Source of the DNA: Plasmodium brasilianum
Taxonomy: Eukaryota; Apicomplexa; Aconoidasida; Haemosporida; Plasmodiidae
Reading direction: 5' to 3'
DNA length: 64,000 bases
Assembly: GCF_023973825.1 (NCBI RefSeq)
Contig: NC_090121.1
Span: 1,012,001 to 1,076,000, forward strand
The translations under genes were made by a program, and so were the position numbers. Under the pieces are notes generated by a model. The model had not been told where the DNA came from. It did not search any database and saw only the letters and a program-made list of their open reading frames with translations. Positions 46,737 through 57,739 of the stretch are shown piece by piece (within the stretch, counting starts at the first letter, position 1; the number at the start of each line of letters is the position of its first letter).

Positions 46737-48585
46737 CTTGTTTTAGTAGTAGTATATTGCTTTATAGAGGGAGTGCAGGCACGAGGATATGTATGTATAC
46801 GCGCAATGTATGGATATATATGCGTATATGCGAACTCTATGGGTATATATATGTATACGTGCAATATATGGATATATATGCGTATATGCTAACTCTATGG
46901 GTATATATACATATACTTGCAATGTATGGATATATATGTACGAATTTGTAGAATGTATACGTAAACAATATACAAATACGTATTTTATTATGCCCGAAAA
47001 AGTGGAGAAATCCGAATTACGGAGAAGCAAAAAGGTACTTGAACGTATGAGAAAAAACTCTTGTTTAATTTTCTACTTCATTTGAAAAAAAACATTTTAC
47101 AAATATTTTAAAAATATCTCCCTACAATTTATTTGCACGTTTTTATAATTAGTATTAACCAGTTTAAATTATTTTATTTTTTTTTTACAAAAGTAACTTA
47201 AACTTTATTAAATTATATGGTTAACCGAACATAAATTTTAAGATAAATTTTGTTTCTTCAAAAAATGATGAAGTTGTTCTCAAATTTACGTAAGTTTTAG
47301 TTAAAATTTTTATTTTGTTTTTGTGTACTATTTTGTATATATAAAGATTATATATATATGACAGTTATTATTTTTTTTTTTTTTTCCTGTTTAAATTTTT
47401 GCCTGAACAGGTCATATATATTTTATTTTCAATTTACATATTTCCGTGCGGAAATTTTATTTTATGCCGTTAACTGTGTTTTCAATGGAGATACGCATTA
47501 CTTTTGTTTTTTAATATCACGTATTCAAATTTTTCTAAGTATAAAATAGGTGTTATAAAATGTACCAAGGATAATTATATAGAAAAATAACGACTTTTAA
47601 TTTTTTTTTTTTTAATTTGTGGAAAAGGGAGATAAAAACTTTGTTTTATTTAAAAGAAATAAAAAGAAAGAAAGAAAAAAAAAAAAAAATTTTGGAAACA
47701 ACTGGTTATTAATATTTGTTTAGTTTTTTGAGCAAAGAAAGTGTGAATTTTGTAGAGGAATAATTAAAGTGCACCCTTTTAAGGCTAAATATAATTATAT
47801 ATGTACAAAAAGAGACTTTTTCTTCCTTTCTCATAGGATTTATCGCTATCACTTTGTTTTAACAGTTACTATCTATCTGTATATATATATATATATGTAC
47901 TACATGCAATGACATTTCCTACATGTACCGACATCGAGTTCTAGCACGTTTTACTTGCCACTGTAAGTATTCTTAATTAACTATTGTTGTGCACACTCAT
48001 AAGAACAGTTAATAAAAGAAAAATATATCAAACATCAAATAATTTAACCAAGATTTGAAACACTGTCAAAGTTTTATGCATGGTTTTCAAATGTTCAACT
48101 CGGTTTCTTACTTTAAAATGAGTTCCGTCCTATTGTGAGGGTGAATTAATATTATGTAAATTTTTGTATATTTTTTTTGCCCTAAGAATTTGATATGTGC
48201 TTTGAAAATTTTTATTTAAAAGGGATACAAAAAGTGTTAAAAGGAAGAAAAGAAAAAAAAAAAAAAAAAAAATATCCATAAAAAACAAAAAAAAAAACGA
48301 TAAAAGAAAAACAGAAAATTTGGAAAATTTTGAGAATTTTCAAATTTTTATAAGGTCCAAGATATAATTAGAATACTGCCAAAATGTTTCATATTTAAAA
48401 AATTGTACTTTAGGTTGTTGGTAATGTATCAGTAACATGGAATAGGTTTTCTGCCTCATCTTAAACTTCTAATTATGCGTCTACTTCATATTCTACGTCT
48501 TATTCTACTTTTAATGATTAGCCCACTTCCTATTCATCTTCCAATTCTATGAATTCTACAACTTGCAAGCCAACATTTTTTCCTT
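46737..48585. other. Intergenic, CCT5 upstream and CPW-WPC downstream region
   Basis: 1.85 kb. A repeat of about 57 bp at 46790-46930 (tggatatatatgcgtatatgc plus following bases) lies just before the CCT5 start and accounts for the open frames there. T and A tracts at 47368-47384 and 48252-48271. No gene found. Confidence 0.6.
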
Positions 48586-50205
48586 TTACACATAAATCAC
48601 CGAACCCGTTACATTATCGACGGGACCATTCACAACGGACAGATAATCTTCTTCCGAGATATTGCTATTAATTAAATTTTTTAAAAGAATTTCATAGTTT
48701 GAACAAGGCCAAAAGACATTACATTTTTTGCTAATTTCTGTTTTTTCTTGTACGTTCATATTTTTTTTCATCATTTTGTTACAGCTGTGTTTATATGATA
48801 TAGGAGCTAAACAGAAACTTAGAGTTTCTTTCCATCCGATTGGGCAATTAAAGGAATAATCCCTCTTACATTTTTTAATGCAAGAATAAGATACATCACA
48901 CAATTTTTCAAATAGTTTTTTTTCTTCTTGATTTTTATTTTTGAATATATAATTCTCTTTGCAATTACCATTATAATATTCGGATGGAGCACATTCATTT
49001 TCGTTAATTGATAACCACGAGTTAGGACATAAATCGTCATAGTTTTTTTCACATGAATTAATACAAGGATAACTGAATTGACATTTTTGTTCATATGTTT
49101 GTTTCATTATTTTGTTCAAATGTTTCAAGTATATTTTTCCTTTACAATTTCCATTATAACTATTTGTTGGGAAACAGTATCCATTATTTCCTTCAATCCA
49201 TCTATCTGGACATAGAACAGAGTAATCATGTTCACATTTTTCCTTGCATGGCCATTTAATATCACATAAATTTGAGTAGATAGATTTTTCTTTATTACTC
49301 ATATTTAAGAAATTTATTTTATTTAAACAATTTCCTACATAATTATCTGGTGCTATGCAATATTCTTCATCCATTATTACCCAATCTAATGGACATGTTG
49401 AATTTTCAAAATCTTGAATACAATTATTATCACATTTCCAAAATACAAAGCATTTTTTTTCTATCCTCATTTTTTCACTTATATCAACATCATTATGGAT
49501 TTGTTTTCCACATGGTCCTATGTAAGATTCAGGGGCAGTACAATAATCAGTATTATCTTTACTTAGTTCCCAGTTAAGCGGACATTTTTCTCTATAATTT
49601 CGTAAACAATTTTTTACTTCTGATAATGATTCACTCAAAATTTCGTTCGATATTACAAGTTTACTAGATAAGCCTAACTGTGATATGATTTCTCTGTTTT
49701 GTTTTTCTTTTTCTGTAGCATTATTTTGCATATCCCTTTGTAATTTCCTTTTTTCTTCCTCCTTTTTTTTTTCCTCATCTTCAGCTTTTTTTTTTAAACA
49801 TAATTTTTCTAATTCCTCTTTCATTTTTAAATATTCACTATTTTCTTTATCCTTAAATTCTTTCTCAATTGTATTTATGCATTTTGTATACTCATCGTAT
49901 GGATGTTCATCATTGGGATGAGAATTATATGATCCCCCATTTTTGTTTTTTAATTCTTCTTCTTCTTCACTATTTTGACTTACGTTATCCGAGATATGTT
50001 CCATAATACTTTGGTTTTCCTTTTCCTCCTTGTTTTCTATGTTGAATTTTTTTTTTAAGGATCCATAATTATATTTACTTATTTTCCGCTCACCACTTGC
50101 GCCATTTGTAATTTTTTTTTTATTTTCATTCTCTGATTTCAACTTTCCTGAACAGTTCATAAAAATTATAAAAACGCAAATGTGGAGTATAAAAATTTTC
50201 TTCAT
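48586..50205 (-). CDS. CPW-WPC family protein
   Basis: Single exon, 539 residues. Signal peptide KIFILHICVFIIFMNCSG at the N-terminus; no GPI signal or second membrane segment that I can see. A charged, Glu/Lys-rich coiled-coil-like region occupies residues about 30-190. Five CPW-WPC domains follow (about residues 205-500), each starting CP[LDNI]xW, with an internal [CA]xxP/S..Y.G.C and ending C.[VIF].[WY][PSK]C: CPLNWELSK..FVFWKC, CPLDWVIMD..DIKWPC, CPDRWIEGN..QFSYPC, CPNSWLSIN..DVSYSC, CPIGWKETL..NVFWPC. The family is restricted to apicomplexans and relatives. In Plasmodium, members are transcribed in female gametocytes, stored, and appear on zygotes and ookinetes (established for the family; this member not assigned). 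Confidence 0.95.
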   Translation of the reverse strand: MKKIFILHICVFIIFMNCSGKLKSENENKKKITNGASGERKISKYNYGSLKKKFNIENKEEKENQSIMEHISDNVSQNSEEEEELKNKNGGSYNSHPNDEHPYDEYTKCINTIEKEFKDKENSEYLKMKEELEKLCLKKKAEDEEKKKEEEKRKLQRDMQNNATEKEKQNREIISQLGLSSKLVISNEILSESLSEVKNCLRNYREKCPLNWELSKDNTDYCTAPESYIGPCGKQIHNDVDISEKMRIEKKCFVFWKCDNNCIQDFENSTCPLDWVIMDEEYCIAPDNYVGNCLNKINFLNMSNKEKSIYSNLCDIKWPCKEKCEHDYSVLCPDRWIEGNNGYCFPTNSYNGNCKGKIYLKHLNKIMKQTYEQKCQFSYPCINSCEKNYDDLCPNSWLSINENECAPSEYYNGNCKENYIFKNKNQEEKKLFEKLCDVSYSCIKKCKRDYSFNCPIGWKETLSFCLAPISYKHSCNKMMKKNMNVQEKTEISKKCNVFWPCSNYEILLKNLINSNISEEDYLSVVNGPVDNVTGSVIYV

Positions 50206-50588
50206 GCCTTCCTATAAGTACACATGTTATATATGAAGATACAAATAGATTAATATTACATAAATTAGTGAGAACAACGACAAATATATATTACATGTAT
50301 ATGTATGTATGTATTTATTTACACAATTAAAAATAGCGATGCACGAATAATTTTATATTCAAAAAGTTACGTATTATTTAAATGTATATTTATGTATGCA
50401 CAAAGATGAAAAGTTGGAAATATTCACCTGAACACGCAAGAAAGGAAATTAAAAAAAAAAAAAAATCGAAGTATACATATGATAATAAGACAGGTACAAG
50501 AATGTGTTTAATCAAGGATTTATTTACAAAATTCGATTAAAGGCATTTAAGAACCTCTTCATAACACTTTCTCAATGACCATTTAATA

Positions 50589-50637
<49 letters not shown>

Positions 50638-51049
50638 GTATTTACACATGCACACACACTTACAAATAAAAAAAAAAAAAAAATCATCACACAATAATAA
50701 CAAAAATTTCACACCATTCAACGCTTATAACAGTTATAAGAAAATATGAGGGGGGGGGGAAACATATTAAATGTCTTAACATTTCTTAATCATTTGTGAC
50801 GAGGAATTATTATCTTCACAGAACTTTATTGTTGTCATTATTACCACCATTATCACTACTTGTTTTATTGGTTGTAATAAAGTTATTCCTAAATAGCGTT
50901 TTTATATGATATTTAAATTAAATAAATCATCAAATATTTTAAGTTATTCATATATAGAGGTAAAGTTTTTTACAAAAACATATAAAAAGAAATTAAAAAT
51001 AAAAATATTGTATAAATAAAAAATTAAAAATAATATTTAAAAAGTATTA
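50206..51049. other. Gap between CPW-WPC gene and SEC22
   Basis: 844 bases. TA repeat at 50596-50633, A-tracts at 50449-50465 and 50669-50683. It should hold the CPW-WPC promoter and the SEC22 3' UTR. No gene. Confidence 0.6.
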
Positions 51050-52916
51050 TTAAAAAAAAAAAAAAATTATCGAAATGAAGATTCCATACTGATACAAAGT
51101 ATATCTTAGACTTAAAACTCTTGAAACTTTTTTAAACTAAAAAATAAAAGAAGTGCGAAAAAAAGTATTAAATAATAAGGTTATATGTATATATTCATAA
51201 TATTTGCTATTTTATGTATCTGCCTTTTTACAACTTCAAAGTACCTTTTCAGATTCGTGTTTCAAATTGAAGGCTTTCCTCCCAACGTCTGAAAGAAGAA
51301 GAATAAATGCGTTTTCTAAAATGAAGAGGGGAACGCACAGTATCTTCGTCTCAATATGTATATGCATGTGCAAGTGTATATATATATATGAATACACAAA
51401 CGTACATGTGCAGTAGCAGTACCTTCCAAATTTTCCCCTCTAAGCAGGATGTCATCTATATTTTTTTTCATAATGCTACTGACTTCGTTGAGGCTTTCAT
51501 TTAGTTTTTTTATTGCGATGTTAGAACGCGGGTCTTTATATTCCTGTTTTATCTTTGTAATTTTTCTATCTTAACAAATAAAAAAAAAAAAAAAAAAGTA
51601 ATTATAATTTTAACTGTAACTGTAACTGTAATTGTAACTGTAATTGTAACTGTAATTGTAATTGTAATTGTAATTGTAACTGTAATTGTAATTGTAATTG
51701 TAATTGTAACTGAAACTATGATTACACAATTACAATACTATAATCAGTGTAATAAGGTGTGCAACATATGTACACATATACATCCATAAATGTGTATATT
51801 TACAAATACATTTATATAAGCCAATGCTTGCAAATGATCACGACGACATACCGAATTTTATGAAGGAATAGGGTTTTTCAATAGTTTCTATAATTGATCT
51901 ATAATCTATTGAATGTGTTCCATACAGTATCATCAATTCTACATAAGGAACAAAACGAATATTTCGAATTAAGATCATGAGGAACAAATTATGCCGTCTA
52001 AATATAAATACACGTATAAATAACACATTATAAACGATATAATAAGTAATATAACGATAACACATACTGTATTGAAAATCATAAAAAATATATATATAAA
52101 TTAATATATATAAATGTAAACTCTTCTGAATGAATGTGAATAATAAAAAAAAAAAAAAAAAATCAAAATATAACCTTCATTAAAATGTTTACAAATATCG
52201 TTCAAAAATAAAAAGGCTAATTTTTTTGGGTAAGTTAAAGGAAACACTGCTATATAGGCTATTCCATTATCAATAAGAAAGCTAAAAAAAAAAAAAAAAA
52301 TTAGTCAAAAATTGGTCATAAATTAGTCAAAAATTGGTCATAAATTGGTCATAAATTGGACATAAATTGGACATAAATTGGACAAATTGGGCATAAATTG
52401 GGAATAAATTAGTAATAAAATGGTCAAATAATAGTCAAAAAATTGCTTAAAAAATAGAATTCCTCTTTGGTCTTTTTCCATAAAAAAATTTTTGTGTTTA
52501 AAAAGGTTGAACATACTATTTCGAAAAAGTCTCTTTAAAATATGCAAGATGACTTACACATATAATATGTAGTATAATGCAATGCAGTATTAAGGAAAAA
52601 GCTTCGAAAAATATATATGCGTATATAAATATACATATGTATATGTGCATATGTTTAGTATGGGGGAGAATTACCCATATTTATTTTCTCTCTTCTGAGT
52701 TATTTTTTTTTAATGATTTATTTTTTTTATTTTCCTCTCCACTACTTACTGATAATTGAACTGATTAGACGTTACAGTTGATAAATTTGGAAATGTCTGC
52801 AGTTTTTTACACAATTTTTTTAATTCTAATTTATGAGATACATTTTTTGTCTCACTGTTCGTTTCAACCAAAGTCATTCCATCGCTAACTCTACACAGTA
52901 GTACCACATCGCACAT
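51050..52916 (-). CDS. SEC22: Vesicle SNARE SEC22
   Basis: Six exons on the minus strand: 52750-52916, 52175-52281, 51852-51938, 51423-51569, 51245-51288, 51050-51136; all junctions in phase, 212 residues as read. SEC22 is an R-SNARE of ER-Golgi transport. The N-terminal longin domain reads MCDVVLLCRVSDGMTLVETN, then YHFLIDNGIAYIAVFPLTYP and KKLAFLFLNDICKHF. The SNARE coil reads NIAIKKLNESLNEVSSIMKK, then NIDDILLRGENLEDVGRKAF and NLKHESEKFKKVSRV, with the zero-layer Arg in LLRGENL. The tail anchor YGIFISIIFFFF ends at once because a run of 15 T leads into TAA. One more T would add LIILFKYYF and give a normal anchor of 221 residues total, so a homopolymer miscount is likely. Introns 1 and 3 carry minisatellites. 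Confidence 0.9.
51600..51715 (-). repeat. SEC22 intron minisatellite
   Basis: Six-bp units taattg/taactg in tandem, within the intron between exons 3 and 4. Confidence 0.8.
52300..52440 (-). repeat. SEC22 intron 1 minisatellite
   Basis: About 12-bp units of the type aaattggtcata with variants, confined to intron 1. Confidence 0.75.
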
Positions 52917-55165
52917 TTTATTTTATTTTATTTATACTTTTCATAAAAACATTAATAAGTATATAAAATATCTTTTAAAAAAAATTTTCTTATATATTAT
53001 TTAGATTTTATTAATTTTTCTCATAACATATATTCAAAATTCATAAAACAAAACGAAAAAAAAGGAAAACATTGAAAAAATGGCTAATAATTTGTTGTAT
53101 CGAAAATGTACATTCAAAAAAAGATTTTTGCAAATGTATTTTCTTTCCTTTCTCTTCATTACGTGCTACGCATATGTAAGTGTACGTATGTACGTATAAT
53201 ATATGAACATTTGTGTATACGTGTTCATATGTATGATCGTAGAAGTACATAAACATGTATGGGTATAAGGGATTCACTGCAACATATATAAAAAAGAACA
53301 ATTATATAAAAACATAAAAAGAATAAGCTTAAATAATTTTTTTCAAAAAGGGTTTGAAAAAATATTTATTTTCTTTTAATTGTGCTCTTACATTAAAAAA
53401 TAAAAAAAAAAATTAAGGAAATATAAACATTTTACTTTTTACTGTTGGAAATTCTAAAATTAAAGAAAAAGAAAAAGAAAATAATTATGCAATAAAGTGA
53501 AAAAAACAAAGCTAAGTTTTTGCGTATCACCACACGTAAACATTATGTATATGCATATATATATATATATATATAATATATATATATATAACTCATACAT
53601 ATACGTACATAATCAAAAGCTCCTGTATTCGTATATTGTTCCCTATTCCTTGATTTATTCTTTTTTTAAAAATTTAAATATACGTACATATATATATATA
53701 TATTCCTCTTCGAATATTTAAAAAAAGACTGTAAAAGGATTTTTTTTTTTTAAATAATTTATTTCATTTGCAAAATGAAGAATTTATATGGCTTATGGAA
53801 AATGATGACGAGTTTATTTTATTTAACTATTTTATTTTATGTAACTTTATTTTATTTTATTTTATTTTTTGTATTTCCGAGCAGCCTGTAAGTTGTGGCA
53901 AATAATAAAAATGAAATAATAAATTAGTGAGATGTTAAAGGCAGAAGTGCGCAACCCTTAAACCAAAATAATTTGAACAATAAGAAAAGTATATATCATT
54001 TTACGTATACATATTATTTACATTTAATTAAAATAAAAAACAATAAGTTGAAGTGAATGAATGAAAATAGAAAAAAAAAAAGAAAAAGCGCGTGAGTTGT
54101 ACGAAATTTTTATAAAAAAAAGTTAACAACAAAGACAAAAATGAATACATAGTACAGAGTTGTATGTATGTATGTACGTCTGTATTTATGTATATATAAG
54201 ACTCATCGCGGGAAGATGTTCCATACACGCGCATAGGTGCGATATACTTAAGTTATATGCACAAAATTTGGATGATGGTTTTGACCCATATCCATTGTTA
54301 TTTACCTGTTGACATGTACTTGTTGGCACAATTGAAAAAAAATAAGAAAATATCTTTCAGTATAAAACGATGAATATTTTTAGTAACAGTACACATAATA
54401 ACGTACATCCATATGCACATGTAGCGTTATTATATGTTCTGTCCTTTTCATCCATATGTTTTTTCATATTGAACATATATGCTAGTTGTAACTCCGTATA
54501 TAAAAGGCATTTATAATAGTATGCGCATTATTACAAATATGTTTATGTGTATTAGCAACTTAATTATTTTCCCCCATAACATTTAGAAAAAGAACTACGA
54601 ATAATTTTTGCGAACATTTATTTGTTTATGGTAACACTGGTATTTATTCACCGTTATGTACAAAATAATTATCCATTTAAAATTTTAATTTTTTAAAGAT
54701 GTTTTTTATTTTCACTTTTTTTAGTTTAAAAAATGGAAGGAAAAAATTGCATATATTGAACATATTGAACATTGAACATATTGAACATTGAACATTGAAC
54801 ATATTGAACAAGTTTAATAAATTGAAAAAATAATAAAGTTTACTGTGTTAAAAAATTAAAAAAAATTTACAGCTACGGGGTATCACTGTCTGAACGTACA
54901 TTGCGCGCTTCTTATAAAAGTGTGCGTGAACATTGTCAAATTATGGGGGAAATTCTTTGTTTGTATTACATGCATATATATGTACATGCCCATATGATGC
55001 ATTTAACGATACAACTACTAAATAGTTTTTCAAATTTTTTTCTTTATAAAATGAATATAAGCCCACTTAACTAATAATGTATGGCACATTAAATTGTTCT
55101 GTTTTATGAATAAAAAAAAAAAAAAATGTTTTCTTATTTTTATAAGCAAAGAAATGTGCCTAATA
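52917..55165. other. Gap between SEC22 and inhibitor-2
   Basis: 2.25 kb between two minus-strand genes. It contains TA repeats (53554-53590, 53687-53701), a tttta-type repeat (53815-53870) and a 10-17-bp attgaacat repeat (54750-54812). No gene was recognised. Confidence 0.6.
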
Positions 55166-56998
55166 TTACTCTTCGGATTCTTGAACGTTGCTGTTATCAT
55201 AATTCGAGTCGTTATCATCTAACTTGTATTCTTCATCAATTTCGTCAAAGGTTCCTGATTTTCTGTTTAACAAAAAAAAAAAAAAAAAAGAAAAAATAAC
55301 AATCAGGGATATAACGAAATGACGAAATGGCGAAATGACAAAATGATAAAACATTAGAATGATGAAGTAAAAAAATGATGAAGTAGAAAAATGACGAAGT
55401 GACAAAATGACGAAATGACGAAATGACAAAATGACGAAATGACGAAATGACGAAATGACGAAATGACGAAATGACAAAATGACGAAATGACAAAATGACG
55501 AAATAACAAAATAATGGAATATTCTTCCTATACACGCATGTACCATATATACACATATATAAGCACATGCGCACATGCACATGTACGAGTGACTACATTT
55601 TTTTGTTCGAAATCAAATTTTAATATAACCTCAACTTTTGTAACATCTTATATTCGTTGTAATGCTTTTTCCTCTTCTCCTTGAAATCAATATTAGATGA
55701 ACCTTTACTATCTTGTCTTTCTACCAATTGGTTTAGCTTATTTATTAAATCGTCAGCAATGTCACTCTTCCGAAATAAAAAATTGCAATGAAAAAAAAAA
55801 TATTACTACATTGTGTAAACTTTCAAACGAGGTTTATTAATAGCATGATGATCCATCGTAAGGTCGTTCATCATGCAGAAGAAAATATGGAAGAGGGGGG
55901 GAAGAAAAAAAAGGAAAAATAAAAAAAAACAAAATAATATAACAAGATAAAGTAATATAATAAAATAAAGCAATATAACAAAGATACACCGTTCCAGGAT
56001 CAATATTAATAAAAATATGATACTTTGAATTATAACGAAAATTATATTAACGTGGTCCATTTTTTTTACCTGCCCTTCAACATTTCCCCCTTTTGAGTCT
56101 CCATATTTCGAGGCTTCATCTTCAGAAGCGCTGTCCTGCATGAAAATTGGTCGTTTGAAGGTAAGGAAAAAAAAAGTACATACATGTATATACATATATA
56201 TTATATATATATATATATATATAAATATATTATACATACATATATATATATATTATATATATATATAAATGTATACACATAAACATATATGGACGGTAAT
56301 GATATAATGAACAATTTTGGCGCTCTTTGTTCTTGCGTGGTCATAAACACTCAACTTGCTACAATGCATATACTCATGAACATTCATGTGTATTATATAT
56401 ATATGTTCCTATTTACACAAATAAACAAGTCGCTAATTTCTATACGTCCTACCATTAAAATAAAATTGAATGGGGTATTTGGTTCTAAAATTTTCATCCT
56501 TGAACCTCTTTCTTTGTCTTGTTCATTTATCGTCACTTCATCCCATGATATAGTTTTTTTTCTGTACATATCAGGCAAATATTATTAAAAAAGGAAGGAC
56601 AATAAAAAAAAAAAAAAAAAAAAAAATGGTATCAAAAATATATAAAATGAATTATACATCCATAAAAAAGAGTGAATATAAACAATAAACAGGTTAATAT
56701 TATGCAGGTTACGTATTTATACATGCGTACACACATATATACATACATACACACATACACATAACTGTAATTATACTCATTACTTCATATAACATATGCA
56801 CTACTAAATGTTTAATAATTCGTTCACGTATTGAAAAAACTTTGTTATCACTTTTCGCATTTACACATATGCACGAATAATGCACATTTGTATGTATATA
56901 CTTGTACACACATATATATATAATTATTTCTTCTTTTTCGCTTTATTTTTCGCTATCTTTTTTTATTACGTGACTGATTTATCAATTTTTTTTTTCAT
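55166..56998 (-). CDS. I2: Protein phosphatase 1 inhibitor-2
   Basis: Five exons on the minus strand: 56970-56998, 56453-56561, 56070-56135, 55630-55766, 55166-55262; 438 nt, 145 residues, all phases consistent. The 29-nt first exon encodes MKKKIDKSV plus two bases. The RVxF-like PP1-docking motif KTISW falls at residues 12-16, followed by the inhibitor-2 block WDEVTINEQDKERGSRMKIL then EPNTPF. The second PP1 motif, HYNE, is at residues 103-106 in KEKRKKHYNEYKML. The acidic tail ends NVQESEE. I recall that P. falciparum inhibitor-2 has about 144 residues with KTISW at 12-16 and HYNE near 102-105, which supports the short first exon. The product is soluble and regulates PP1 in nucleus and cytosol. 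Intron 4 is filled by an 8-bp repeat. Confidence 0.93.
55316..55510 (-). repeat. 8-bp minisatellite in inhibitor-2 intron 4
   Basis: Tandem gacgaaat units with some gacaaaat variants. The repeat keeps all frames open on the minus strand (FRHFVISS type), which produces two long spurious open frames over 55166-55582. Confidence 0.9.
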
Positions 56999-57673
56999 CC
57001 TTTGTCTTATTGTTCATATTTTCTCTGTATATATAGCGCATATACATTTTAACAAAACACTACAGAGTTTGTTATATTATTTTATGCATAGGAAATATTC
57101 AAAAATTATTCTTCGAAATAATGTCTACATACATAATATAACACAAGAATACACAAACGTAATGAAATAAAAACGTGAGAGCCTAGTGAGGTGACGCTCG
57201 AGCTATATAAAAAAAATGTAAGCGCAGCAGAATGTAAGAACGTGGAAAATAAAAGAATATAAAAATATAACACTATAACAGTATAACCGTATTACAGAAT
57301 AACAGTATTACCGTATAACAGTATTACCGTATAACAGTATTACATTATTACACTATTACATTATTACACTATTACATTATTACACTATTACATTATTACA
57401 CTATTACATTATTACACTATTACAGTATAACAATATAGCAATATAGCAATAATAGAATGTAATATTATAACAAATGGATAAACATCAGAAATGTTTTCTT
57501 TAAATAAATTTTATAAAAACGTGAGATTTTTTTTTAAATAGCTTCTCAGCTCTCAAATTTGCAGTTAAATTTTAACGCGCTTATACGTACTTGCAAAAAG
57601 AAAAAGAAAAAAAAAAAAAAAAAAGAGAAAATGTGACATAATTATTTTTCGTAGTATTTTCATTACATAAATA

Positions 57674-57739
<66 letters not shown>

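Noticed and set aside
55166..55582. 138-codon minus-strand frame joined to the inhibitor-2 C-terminus
   Set aside because: The upstream part is the intronic 8-bp repeat; the splice acceptor at 55263-55264 restores the conserved protein.
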